From positions 1-12,549 of the forward strand of contig DHFN01000082.1 in the NCBI GenBank assembly GCA_002402275.1: a stretch of DNA of 12,549 bases. Direction: 5' to 3'. The position numbers and the translations under genes were made by a program. Every line of letters begins with the position of its first letter. Position 1 is the first letter of the stretch. Shown here one piece after another: positions 1 through 7,033 of this stretch. The notes under the pieces were generated by a model, which was given only the letters and a program-made list of their open reading frames with translations, did not search any database and was not told where the DNA came from. The DNA is from Anaerolineales bacterium UBA4823. Its GTDB lineage: Bacteria > Chloroflexota > Anaerolineae > Anaerolineales > UBA4823.

Positions 1-2
1 TA

Positions 3-260
3 TTAAATATTCCAGCCACTATTTCAGAGTTGGCTGAAGGAGTTAAAGGAATTGGTGTATCTGGAACAAATGATTTTCACCGCTTAGGATACGGGGGACC
101 TTGTCCGCCACGTGGCAGTACTCATCGTTATTATTTCAAACTCTATGCATTGGATACTTTATTGTCACTGAAAGAGGGTGTGAAAAAAGCAGATGTTGAA
201 AAGGCAATGCAAGGGCATATCCTCGGTCAAGGTGAGTACATCGGACGTTATGGTCGCTAA
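3..260 (+). CDS. YbhB/YbcL-family PEBP (Raf kinase inhibitor-like) protein, 3' fragment
   Basis: This is the C-terminal 85 residues of a phosphatidylethanolamine-binding-protein-like domain. The 5' part lies outside the window, and the frame is open from base 3. What is seen: the ligand-pocket stretch GGPCPPRG, followed by HRYYFKLYALD, which is characteristic of the bacterial YbhB/YbcL branch, and the usual ending in a Tyr-Gly-Arg motif. Members are small soluble proteins of about 150-180 residues; their bacterial role is poorly defined (ligand binding, no established reaction). The gene ends just before a strong hairpin terminator and converges with ftsH. Confidence in the family is high. 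Nothing can be said about its start, promoter or a possible signal peptide. Confidence 0.9.
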   Translation, partial: LNIPATISELAEGVKGIGVSGTNDFHRLGYGGPCPPRGSTHRYYFKLYALDTLLSLKEGVKKADVEKAMQGHILGQGEYIGRYGR

Positions 261-297
261 AAAAAGAACTTGGGGTATTTCCTCAAGTTCTTTTTTT
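259..297. terminator. Bidirectional rho-independent terminator
   Basis: A long hairpin lies between the convergent PEBP gene and ftsH. The arms are 259-275 and 281-297 and the loop is the five bases TATTT. The core GAACTTG pairs with CAAGTTC, flanked by an A-run on the left and a T-run on the right, so the structure ends in a U-tract when read from either strand. It overlaps the last bases of the PEBP stop codon. It should stop transcripts from both genes. Confidence 0.92.
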
Positions 298-330
298 ATT
301 CAACTTTGGTGTACTAAATCTTTATTCTCT

Positions 331-2223
331 TTAGGAGAGGGATTGTCCAATCGGTTGGGTGACATTATCAACTGGCATGGGTGTCCCGCCATTTTTACCA
401 AATGGTGATGGAAAGATACTTTCAAATTCTTCCCGACTAATGGTTTCCACCTCTAATAACTTTTGAGCAATCAAATCCAGTTTATCGCGATATTGGTTTA
501 AAATAGATTTTGCTCGATCATAAGCTTGGTTAACTAATTTGCGTACTTCATCATCAATTTTTTCAGCAACTGCTTCGGAATAATCTCGCTGTTCAGATAT
601 TTCACGACCGAGGAAGATGAGTTCCTCTTTCTGGCCATAAACGAGCGGCCCAAGTTCTTCACTCATTCCCAAACGAGTAACCATGGATCGAGCCATCTTG
701 GTCACTCTTTCCAAATCATTTGATGCACCTGTGGTTATGTCATCAAACACAATCTCTTCGGCTGCCCGACCGCCTAATAAACCAACCATATCCGCGATGA
801 TTTTCTTACGAGGCATTAAGGTACGGTCTTCCTCTGGTAGTGCCATGGTAAATCCTCCTGCCATGCCCCGGGCAATAATAGAAACTTTATGAACTGGATC
901 CGTTTCTGGTAGAGCATTCATGACCACGGCATGACCAGCTTCGTGATAAGCTACAATCCGTTTCTCTTCTGCACTGATCAAACGACTCTTTCGTTCGGGG
1001 CCCGCGATCACTCTTTCAATTGCTTCTTCTAATTCAGCTTGACTAATTACTTTTTTGTTTCGCCGAGCGGCTAAAATGGCACTTTCATTCACCAGGTTTT
1101 CCAGATCTGCCCCGACAAAACCAGGTGTGGACCGAGCGATTATACCCAAATCAACATCTGGCGCTAAAGGTTTTCCACGAGTATGTACCTTTAGAATCGC
1201 TTCTCTGCCACGCATATCTGGTCGGTCTAGGATCACTCTCCGGTCGAAACGGCCTGGTCTAAGCAGGGCAGGATCGAGAATATCGGGACGGTTGGTGGCA
1301 GCGACAATGATCACGTTGGTATCGGTATCAAATCCATCCATCTCGACAAGCATTTGGTTTAGGGTTTGTTCCCGCTCGTCATGACTGCCACCTAAACCAG
1401 CACCACGTTGCCGACCGACAGCATCAATTTCATCCACGAAAACAATGCAAGGTGAGTGGCGTTTCGCTTGATCGAACAAATCCCGAACCCGGCTTGCTCC
1501 TACTCCAACAAACATTTCAACGAATTCAGAACCAGAAATAGAGAAGAACGGAACGCCTGCTTCACCGCTCACGGCTTTAGCAAGCAAGGTTTTGCCAGTG
1601 CCAGGAGGACCGACTAATAGTACGCCTTTCGGGATTCTAGCCCCAAGAGAGATGAATTTCTCTGGTTCCCGCAGAAACTCAACCACTTCTTGGAGTTCTT
1701 CTTTTGCTTCTTCAACTCCAGCTACATCCTGAAAGGTAACTTTGGGTTGATCGCCGGTAAACATACGGGCGCGCGATTTACCAAATGACATGGCTGCATT
1801 ATTGGTTCCCTGAGCTTGGCGAAACACAAACCAAAATACCCCAGCCAAGAACAGGAAAGGTAATACATAGCCAAGTATTGTTGCAATACCTACCCAGGGG
1901 GAAGGCGGTTTAACCTCAAATTTTATATTATTTGATGTAAGTTGTTCTGTAGTTACCCCGAATGCCTTTAATTGTTCTACTAAGGTTGTTTCCGGTTCTT
2001 TATGAGAATAGCGTTCGGTACCATCTGTATAGACGATTCGGACGCGATCACTTTCTTCTATTATTCGCTCAACTTGACCACTTTGAATGTCAATGGCTAC
2101 TTTATTGATTGGAATAACATCCTGAGTTGTTGGGCTCTGTTGAAACTGGTAGACAACCAGAATGATAATTGCCAAGAATAATAGAATGTAAACCAAAGAT
2201 GAGCGGTTACGACTCGAATTCAC
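331..2223 (-). CDS. ftsH: ATP-dependent zinc metalloprotease FtsH
   Basis: Membrane-anchored AAA+ protease that extracts and degrades membrane and short-lived cytosolic proteins as a hexamer. Seen in the 630 residues: membrane helix at about 10-27, a small extracytoplasmic domain at 28-108, second helix at 111-134, Walker A GPPGTGKT at 205-212, Walker B VFVDEID at 261-267, the second region of homology with arginine fingers in LRPGRFD (about 321-327), zinc site HEAGH at 427-431 and the third-ligand motif TTGASND (D503). All catalytic residues are present and the length is normal. The start is GTG at 2223, chosen because GGAGG sits 5 bases upstream and the first helix follows at once. The gene is monocistronic in this view, with its own promoter and a shared terminator. 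Confidence 0.97.
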   Translation of the reverse strand: MNSSRNRSSLVYILLFLAIIILVVYQFQQSPTTQDVIPINKVAIDIQSGQVERIIEESDRVRIVYTDGTERYSHKEPETTLVEQLKAFGVTTEQLTSNNIKFEVKPPSPWVGIATILGYVLPFLFLAGVFWFVFRQAQGTNNAAMSFGKSRARMFTGDQPKVTFQDVAGVEEAKEELQEVVEFLREPEKFISLGARIPKGVLLVGPPGTGKTLLAKAVSGEAGVPFFSISGSEFVEMFVGVGASRVRDLFDQAKRHSPCIVFVDEIDAVGRQRGAGLGGSHDEREQTLNQMLVEMDGFDTDTNVIIVAATNRPDILDPALLRPGRFDRRVILDRPDMRGREAILKVHTRGKPLAPDVDLGIIARSTPGFVGADLENLVNESAILAARRNKKVISQAELEEAIERVIAGPERKSRLISAEEKRIVAYHEAGHAVVMNALPETDPVHKVSIIARGMAGGFTMALPEEDRTLMPRKKIIADMVGLLGGRAAEEIVFDDITTGASNDLERVTKMARSMVTRLGMSEELGPLVYGQKEELIFLGREISEQRDYSEAVAEKIDDEVRKLVNQAYDRAKSILNQYRDKLDLIAQKLLEVETISREEFESIFPSPFGKNGGTPMPVDNVTQPIGQSLS

Positions 2224-2228
2224 TTAAA

Positions 2229-2233
2229 CCTCC
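2229..2233 (-). promoter_or_regulatory. Ribosome binding site of ftsH
   Basis: GGAGG on the minus strand, 5 bases before the GTG start codon. It fixes the start at 2223 even though the codon is not ATG. Confidence 0.85.
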
Positions 2234-2265
2234 AAAAATATTTCCAATCCAACTTTCAATTATAC

Positions 2266-2294
2266 ATTATACCAACCTGTTATGCGGATGTAAA
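2266..2294 (-). promoter_or_regulatory. Sigma-70-type promoter of ftsH
   Basis: On the minus strand, TTTACA (2289-2294) is followed after exactly 17 bases by a perfect TATAAT (2266-2271). This would start transcription near 2259 and give a leader of about 35 bases before the ribosome binding site. The -35 matches the consensus at five of six positions. The call rests on sequence only. Confidence 0.7.
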
Positions 2295-2520
2295 ATATTT
2301 GGAGTAAGTTACGGTGAATTCTAATATCGCTCTAACATAGAGCAGGACTAACTTAAATACATCCTAGCCTTCTCTAAAGGGGGAAACACATCTCCGAGAA
2401 TATCGAGAGAACATTGGAGTAAACCATCCACAAATGCGACTGCGAATAAATGAAAATAATCACTTAAAACTACCCGTTAGAAAAAGTCTGCTACCTCTGC
2501 TCCTACGAAACTGTCTCTGC

Positions 2521-2556
2521 TGGAGTGGTATTTATAATGTGGCAGTATCCACTCCA
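2521..2556. repeat. Inverted repeat, 8-base arms
   Basis: TGGAGTGG (2521-2528) and CCACTCCA (2549-2556) are perfect complements separated by 20 bases. There is no T-run after either arm, so it is not an intrinsic terminator. It lies just before the repeat-like unit at 2560-2599 and may belong to it. Confidence 0.5.
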
Positions 2557-2559
2557 AAC

Positions 2560-2599
2560 GAGGAGATTGCTTCAGCAAAGAACGCTTCGCAATGACAGT
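2560..2599. repeat. Degenerate GAGATTGCTTC...CGCAATGACA repeat unit
   Basis: Starts with GAGGAGATTGCTTC and ends with GCTTCGCAATGACAG. Read on the minus strand it begins TGTCATTGCGAAGCG and ends GAAGCAATCTC, so the ends are partly complementary (GATTGC against GCAATG). This style of dispersed repeat occurs in spacers of many bacterial genomes. The assignment to such a family is from memory of the pattern, not from a search. Confidence 0.5.
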
Positions 2600-2745
2600 T
2601 CCTTTCTGATAGAAGAGCGTTTTTGGTTGTGGATTTACTCGGAAAAGGAATTATAAACTCCGGAACGATCTCCTAGTAAGGGCGGGTTTGTCTGGATTAA
2701 CTGACTCGATTGAAAATAATACAGAGAATTTCAAATAGTCATTTA

Positions 2746-2781
2746 TGTCATGTCTAGCGATTCTAGACATCTTATGAAAAG
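2746..2781. repeat. Palindromic repeat unit, copy A
   Basis: A 36-base unit beginning TGTCATGTC and ending TGAAAAG. It matches copy B at 2869-2904 at 28 of 36 positions without gaps. It contains a perfect stem-loop at 2750-2770: arms ATGTCTAG and CTAGACAT, loop CGATT. No transposase is nearby. This looks like a small non-coding dispersed repeat. Confidence 0.65.
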
Positions 2782-2868
2782 ACTCCTCCCACACTCAGGT
2801 AAAGAACCTTATTGATACACCGCCACTGCCTTCAAAACCGCAAGCAAGCTTGCTGACTCCAAAGGGTT

Positions 2869-2904
2869 TGTCATGTCGAACGATGCGAGACACTGTGTGA
2901 AAAG
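2869..2904. repeat. Palindromic repeat unit, copy B
   Basis: Second copy of the unit at 2746-2781, again beginning TGTCATGTC and ending TGAAAAG, with the stem partly degraded (GTCGAACGATGCGAGAC). It is followed by GATTCGCTCGGGGTAACAAAC-like sequence (about 2911-2931), which looks like the worn opposite end of a longer element of the TGTCAT...ATGACA type. Confidence 0.6.
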
Positions 2905-3001
2905 GTTTATCGATTCGCTCGGGGTAACAAACTTTTTTAGGGCAATCTCAATTATAAAGAGGTGACAAGGTTTGCATGACGGGATAGTCTGTGAAAAATT
3001 T

Positions 3002-4102
3002 TTATTTACCCCAAATCCAACCTTCAATATGCCTCCACCAGCGCAGCCATGTGGAACGTAAACGAACCAACCACCGATAACGAGAAGGATATATTTTTCG
3101 CTTGGTTGGCAAAGGCTCGCTCCATTGAATAGCGGCTGCTCCCCATGTCAATCCTGCTCCAAAAGCGACGCATACAATTTTATCGCCCGCCTTTATTCTA
3201 TTATTTTGGACTGCTTCGCATATCGCGATCGGTATTGAAGCAGTAGAGGTGTTGCCATAATGTTCGATATTGACCACAAATTTTTCTAACGGTAGATTCA
3301 AACTTTTTGCGGCTGTCTCGATAATCCTTTGATTCGCTTGGTGAGGAACGATGAGTTGGATATCCTCGAGCTGCAAATTAGCTTTTTGGATGACTTCCAG
3401 AGTGGATTGTGCCATCACCCGGGTTGCAAAACGGAACACTTCACGACCTTTCATTTGGATATAATGTTGCCCATTCTTGACCGTTTTTTCGGTTGCTGGG
3501 ATCTTACTTCCACCCGCTGGTAAAGACAGCAGATCAGCCCCGGAGCCATCAGAGCGTAAGATACTAGCCAAAAACCCGCCAGGAGTTTCCCGGGCTTGCA
3601 GGACAAACGCTCCTGCTCCGTCGCCAAAAAGAATACAAGTATTGCGGTCTTGCCAATTAATAAAACGGGATAAGGTTTCTGCGCCAATCACTAAGGCGGA
3701 CTGGATGGATCCGCTGCGGATAGCATTACTTGCTGTTTCTAAGGCATAAATAAACCCAGTGCAAGCAGCGGAAAGATCAAATGCGCCAGCTTTATTAGCG
3801 CCAATCTTATCTTGAACAATGGAAGCAGTGGAAGGAAAAATTTGATCAGGGGAAGAAGTAGCGACAATGAGTAGATCAACGTTAGAGGGATGAACATTTG
3901 CCATTTCTAAGGCTTTGATAGCAGCATCAGATGCTAAAGAGGAGGTGGTTTGGCTTTCGTCGGCAATTCGGCGCTCATGAATACCGGAATGAGAGATAAT
4001 CCAATCATTACTGGTTTCGACGATTTTTTCTAATTCCAGGTTCGTCAAAACGGTTTCTGGAACAGCCATCCCCCATCCGGTAATATGAGCGTACAAAGGC
4101 AT
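3002..4102 (-). CDS. fabH: Beta-ketoacyl-ACP synthase III with C-terminal Trp/Arg-rich extension
   Basis: Catalyses the first condensation of type II fatty-acid synthesis, acyl-CoA plus malonyl-ACP to a 3-ketoacyl-ACP. The thiolase-fold catalytic triad is complete: C114 in SAACTGF, H254 in PHQANQR and N284 in HYGNTSTAS, with the family's GAGLTWGAA near 305-313. The conserved fold ends near residue 319, the usual length for FabH being about 310-335. Here about 47 more residues follow, with six Trp and many Arg/Lys and a repeating W/R pattern, which is unusual. The ATG overlaps the fabF stop (TAATG), and GGAG lies 8 bases upstream inside fabF, so the two are probably translationally coupled. 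The core function is secure; the tail's role is unknown. Confidence 0.95.
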   Translation of the reverse strand: MPLYAHITGWGMAVPETVLTNLELEKIVETSNDWIISHSGIHERRIADESQTTSSLASDAAIKALEMANVHPSNVDLLIVATSSPDQIFPSTASIVQDKIGANKAGAFDLSAACTGFIYALETASNAIRSGSIQSALVIGAETLSRFINWQDRNTCILFGDGAGAFVLQARETPGGFLASILRSDGSGADLLSLPAGGSKIPATEKTVKNGQHYIQMKGREVFRFATRVMAQSTLEVIQKANLQLEDIQLIVPHQANQRIIETAAKSLNLPLEKFVVNIEHYGNTSTASIPIAICEAVQNNRIKAGDKIVCVAFGAGLTWGAAAIQWSEPLPTKRKIYPSRYRWLVRLRSTWLRWWRHIEGWIWGK

Positions 4103-5349
4103 TAGAACTTCTCCGTAAATTCACTGATAATAATGACCGCATTATGACCACCAAACCCAAATGAATTGGACATAATATGTCGTAAACGTGCTGGACGAGC
4201 TAGGTTAGGGACGTAATCCAAATCGCATTGTGGATCAGGTGTTTCATAATTTATGGTGGGAGGAATTAATTGGTTCTGAATTGCCAGGACACAAATCACG
4301 GCTTCAACAGCACCTGAGGCACCCAATAGGTGCCCCGTCATAGATTTGGTGGAAGAGATTGGGACACGATAAGCACGTTCACCAAAAACTGTTTTGATAG
4401 CTGCTGTTTCGCTCTTATCATTTAACTCTGTGCTGGTGCCATGGGCATTGATATAGTCAATGTCCTGGATAGATAAATTTGCATTTGCCAAGGCTTGTTC
4501 CATGCATTTCGCAGCGCCAGCGCCATTCTCAGCAGGAGCAGAAATATGGAAGGCATCATTAGTATTCCCATAACCGCTGATTTCCGCCAGAATTGGTGCC
4601 CCCCGATCCAAGGCATGTTGCATTTCCTCCAGAACGAGAACTGCGCTCCCTTCGCCCATTACGAAGCCGTCGCGATGGAGATCAAATGGTCTTGAAGCGC
4701 GTTTTGGATCTTCATTATAAGTCGAAATTGCAGTCATTGCCCCTAGCCCAGCAATCGCAAGGGGAATGACCCCTGATTCACTTCCCCCAGCTAGAACAAC
4801 ATCTGCTTGACCACGCCGTATGAACTCAGTGGCTTCCCCAACTGCATTTGTACCTGTGGCACAAGCAGTGACAACCGCCATATTGGGTCCCCGGATTCCT
4901 AAATCAATTGCAATATTTCCAGTGGCAGAATCAGGCAACATCATAGGGATTAAAAATGGGCTGACTCGATTTGGACCCTTTTGGAGGAAAATTTCATACT
5001 GTTCAAGCAAGGTGGTAATCCCTCCTATTCCAGTGCCAATAATCACCCCAATTCGATCACGATTACTATCGTTAATTTCTAATTGAGCGTGGTTGACTGC
5101 TTGGCGAGCAGAAGCTAACGCTAATTGAGAATAGCGATCTAGGCGGCGAGCCTCACGAGGTCCAAACAATGAAACAGGATCGAAGCCTTTTACTTCTCCT
5201 CCGATTTTTGTTTTAAAATTGGTTGTATCAAAGTGGGTGATGAAATCTATTCCGGAAATCCCTTGAGAAATGGATGACCAAAGTTCGGGGACGTTATTTC
5301 CAACCGGGCTAATGCACCCTAAACCAGTGACGACAACACGTTTACGCAT
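4102..5349 (-). CDS. fabF: Beta-ketoacyl-ACP synthase II (FabF)
   Basis: Elongation condensing enzyme of type II fatty-acid synthesis, acyl-ACP plus malonyl-ACP. The 415 residues match the family length. Visible are the nucleophile C163 in TACATGTNAV, H303 in NAHGTST, K335 and H340 in STKSMTGH, and the gating loop SFGFGG at about 396-401. An upstream in-frame ATG would add 12 residues, but the start at 5349 gives the standard MRKRVVVTGLG opening and has AGGAG 6 bases before it. fabH follows with a one-base stop/start overlap. No acpP, fabD or fabG is in the window. A 17-base palindrome lies about 30 bases upstream and could be an operator. Confidence 0.97.
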   Translation of the reverse strand: MRKRVVVTGLGCISPVGNNVPELWSSISQGISGIDFITHFDTTNFKTKIGGEVKGFDPVSLFGPREARRLDRYSQLALASARQAVNHAQLEINDSNRDRIGVIIGTGIGGITTLLEQYEIFLQKGPNRVSPFLIPMMLPDSATGNIAIDLGIRGPNMAVVTACATGTNAVGEATEFIRRGQADVVLAGGSESGVIPLAIAGLGAMTAISTYNEDPKRASRPFDLHRDGFVMGEGSAVLVLEEMQHALDRGAPILAEISGYGNTNDAFHISAPAENGAGAAKCMEQALANANLSIQDIDYINAHGTSTELNDKSETAAIKTVFGERAYRVPISSTKSMTGHLLGASGAVEAVICVLAIQNQLIPPTINYETPDPQCDLDYVPNLARPARLRHIMSNSFGFGGHNAVIIISEFTEKF

Positions 5350-5355
5350 GAAGTA

Positions 5356-5360
5356 CTCCT
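5356..5360 (-). promoter_or_regulatory. Ribosome binding site deciding the fabF start
   Basis: AGGAG on the minus strand, 6 bases before the ATG at 5349 (extended match AAAGGAG to 5362). The alternative ATG at 5385 would place this signal inside the coding region and lacks a good one of its own. Confidence 0.8.
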
Positions 5361-5379
5361 TTGATATAAACTTGTTTTC

Positions 5380-5396
5380 ATACACCCAAGGTGTAT
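5380..5396. promoter_or_regulatory. 17-base palindrome upstream of fabF, candidate operator
   Basis: Perfect inverted repeat: ATACACC, three-base spacer CAA, GGTGTAT. It is centred about 39 bases before the fabF start, where a repressor of the fab operon could act. It does not resemble the FapR site (which has TAGTACC half-sites) or the E. coli FabR/FadR sites as I know them. A transcript hairpin is the alternative, although no U-run follows. Confidence 0.45.
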
Positions 5397-5487
5397 ATTA
5401 GTTTTTCTAAAACTATTTAATCCATTTGCTATCCATCTATCATTTTATAGAACACCCACTATTTATTCTGGATGCGTAAAATGGAAA

Positions 5488-6693
5488 TTAAGATGCCTTT
5501 TTTATATCTGTTGAATAGGATTGGTTTTTATATATCTGTTGGATGTGAATGCGGTCATGAGCAGCCATAAAGCCGACCAATTCGAGAATGGTGGTTGGAC
5601 CAAAGATCGCATGACGGATTTGATGCACCCAATCATCTTTTGGTAAGTTCTCGAGTTTGGAAATAAGTTCGATTCGAGCCTGGATAAAACTTTTCAGTGC
5701 GGATTGCCCCGATTGTTTGATATATTGGCGTTGTTCTGCCCACTGATCGGTTTCTATACCGGCGATAAAGGGATTTTCTTCCTCGATAGATTTTTTTATC
5801 CGGGGAAGGTTGACTTCAATTTCGACATCCCGGAAATGACAAAGGATTTCAGCTTGAGACCATTCATTGGTTTGAAAGCGAGTGTTCCAATCAGTAGAAT
5901 TAAGTTGGGCGCATAGAAATGGTAAAGCCGCTGGTGTGGATTTCAAGACTGCCAGGATTGCTTCTGGAGTAGAAAAATCTATTTGGTTTTTTTCCAGATC
6001 ATTCTGGTCAATCCAGGAAATGAGTTGGTCTAATTCTCCTCCTGCTTGGTTATCCTGGTTATTTTCCTTGGTGACCCAATAAGTAAGGATACCCGATTTT
6101 TGAGCTGGATGGATATCTAATTGAAGATCATTTCCAACCATCATCGCGGGTTGATCTTGCCAGCCAGTCCGGGCCAATAATTCTGCAAAATAGGCTGGAT
6201 TTGGTTTGGCATAATGCATGGTTTCATAGGAAGGGATCATTTGGAAAGCATTAATTTGCTCTGATAATCCTGCCCAGCTGATTCGATGTAGTATCGCCCG
6301 GAGTGGAAAAAGGGGATTGGTAGCAATTATGAGATCATAACCACGGTTTAGTGTTTCATGAATAAGGTTTTGTGCTCCAGGCATCGGTTGAGCCAGATCT
6401 TGAAGTTGAGGAAAAACATTGTCATAAAAATCTTCAACTTGATCGTGGAGCAGTTCTTCACTGTAGCCCAGAGCAGGATAAAACGATTTATCAAAAATTT
6501 CCTTTAAAGTAATATCTGGGCGGTTGTTACTCGACATCATCTTGGTGGCGTGCATTAGGTGCTGGACGAGTTGATCTTGTGGAACAGTCTTAAAGAGATG
6601 TTGAGAGAGTGCTTTAAAATAGCCTGGCAGGAATTTATCCATACTATTTTGCAGCAAGGTATCATCAAGATCAAGCAATAGAGTCAGTTTCAT
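5488..6693 (-). CDS. HAD-family hydrolase fused to a DinB-like domain
   Basis: A 401-residue soluble two-domain protein. The N-terminal part (1 to about 215) is a haloacid-dehalogenase-like phosphatase: motif I DLDDTL with D8 and D10, motif II T125-N126 in IIATN, motif III K163 in YAKPNP, motif IV GNDLQLD at 187-193. The C-terminal part (about 240-390) has the DinB/YfiT pattern: H286 in ILCHFRD, then H379 and H383 in AAHDRIH, the expected three-His metal site. ATG 6693 is chosen over an upstream ATG at 6762 because motif I should lie near the N-terminus and GGAG sits 6 bases before it. It overlaps the preceding Cys-rich gene by 23 bases. Substrate unknown; DinB-fold proteins often act in thiol-dependent transfer or detoxification. 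Confidence 0.85.
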   Translation of the reverse strand: MKLTLLLDLDDTLLQNSMDKFLPGYFKALSQHLFKTVPQDQLVQHLMHATKMMSSNNRPDITLKEIFDKSFYPALGYSEELLHDQVEDFYDNVFPQLQDLAQPMPGAQNLIHETLNRGYDLIIATNPLFPLRAILHRISWAGLSEQINAFQMIPSYETMHYAKPNPAYFAELLARTGWQDQPAMMVGNDLQLDIHPAQKSGILTYWVTKENNQDNQAGGELDQLISWIDQNDLEKNQIDFSTPEAILAVLKSTPAALPFLCAQLNSTDWNTRFQTNEWSQAEILCHFRDVEIEVNLPRIKKSIEEENPFIAGIETDQWAEQRQYIKQSGQSALKSFIQARIELISKLENLPKDDWVHQIRHAIFGPTTILELVGFMAAHDRIHIQQIYKNQSYSTDIKKAS

Positions 6694-7024
6694 CGTTTTC
6701 TCCGCTTTGGGTAAAACTAATCGGGTGGCATATACCACACCCGATATATGGTTCTTGGACATCTTGATGGCTTTTCGTGCAATAAGCGCGAATATGTACT
6801 TCCTGTTTAAAAAAAGGAAAAGGGCGGCTTAGGGAGGGGATTAATTCCATGTCTGGACAAGCATTAGCTAACCGAATGCCTGGAACAGGACAAGTTTGGC
6901 ATAAAGCCGGTTTCCAAGGTAATGGTGGAGTCGTTGATTCGAGTAGCCGGCATTCTTCCACTTCCCGACCGCGATAATAATTACCATAAAAATATGGGCA
7001 TTCTTTTCCAGCAGGTGTTCGCAT
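6671..7024 (-). CDS. Small conserved-looking Cys-rich protein (unknown function)
   Basis: 117 residues with eight cysteines: C9 and C25, C42 and C45 (CQTC), C56, C82, C96 and C99 (CGIC, followed by H100). The pattern of CxxC pairs suggests zinc or an iron-sulfur centre, though no cofactor can be assigned. The N-terminal half has a striking CPYFYGNYYRGREVEECRL stretch. No signal peptide or membrane helix is seen. It sits 9 bases after the efp stop, in the same reading frame as efp and without a good ribosome binding site, and overlaps the HAD-DinB start by 23 bases, so it is probably expressed by coupling within an efp operon. I recall similar proteins beside efp in Anaerolineae, but that needs a search. 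Confidence 0.75.
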   Translation of the reverse strand: MRTPAGKECPYFYGNYYRGREVEECRLLESTTPPLPWKPALCQTCPVPGIRLANACPDMELIPSLSRPFPFFKQEVHIRAYCTKSHQDVQEPYIGCGICHPISFTQSGENDETDSIA

Positions 7025-7033
7025 TTGGGAAAT

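Larger units (their letters stand above)
2295..3001. other. Long intergenic region with degenerate repeats, no credible gene
   Basis: About 700 bases between the ftsH promoter and the 3' end of fabH. No reading frame here looks protein-like. The one open frame that enters it, on the minus strand at 2809-3027, is a translation of repeat sequence overlapping the fabH end. The region holds at least three degenerate palindromic repeat units (listed separately), an 8-base-arm inverted repeat at 2521-2556 and a 12-base palindrome at 2843-2854. I see no clear terminator behind fabH. It resembles a repeat-accumulating spacer rather than an RNA gene. Confidence 0.6.

Noticed and set aside
1055..1384. 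109-codon plus-strand open frame inside ftsH
   Set aside because: It is a shadow of the strongly conserved FtsH AAA+ region on the other strand.
2809..3027. 72-codon minus-strand open frame overlapping the fabH 3' end
   Set aside because: It translates the degenerate repeat region and runs into fabH in another frame. It has no family resemblance and no ribosome binding site.
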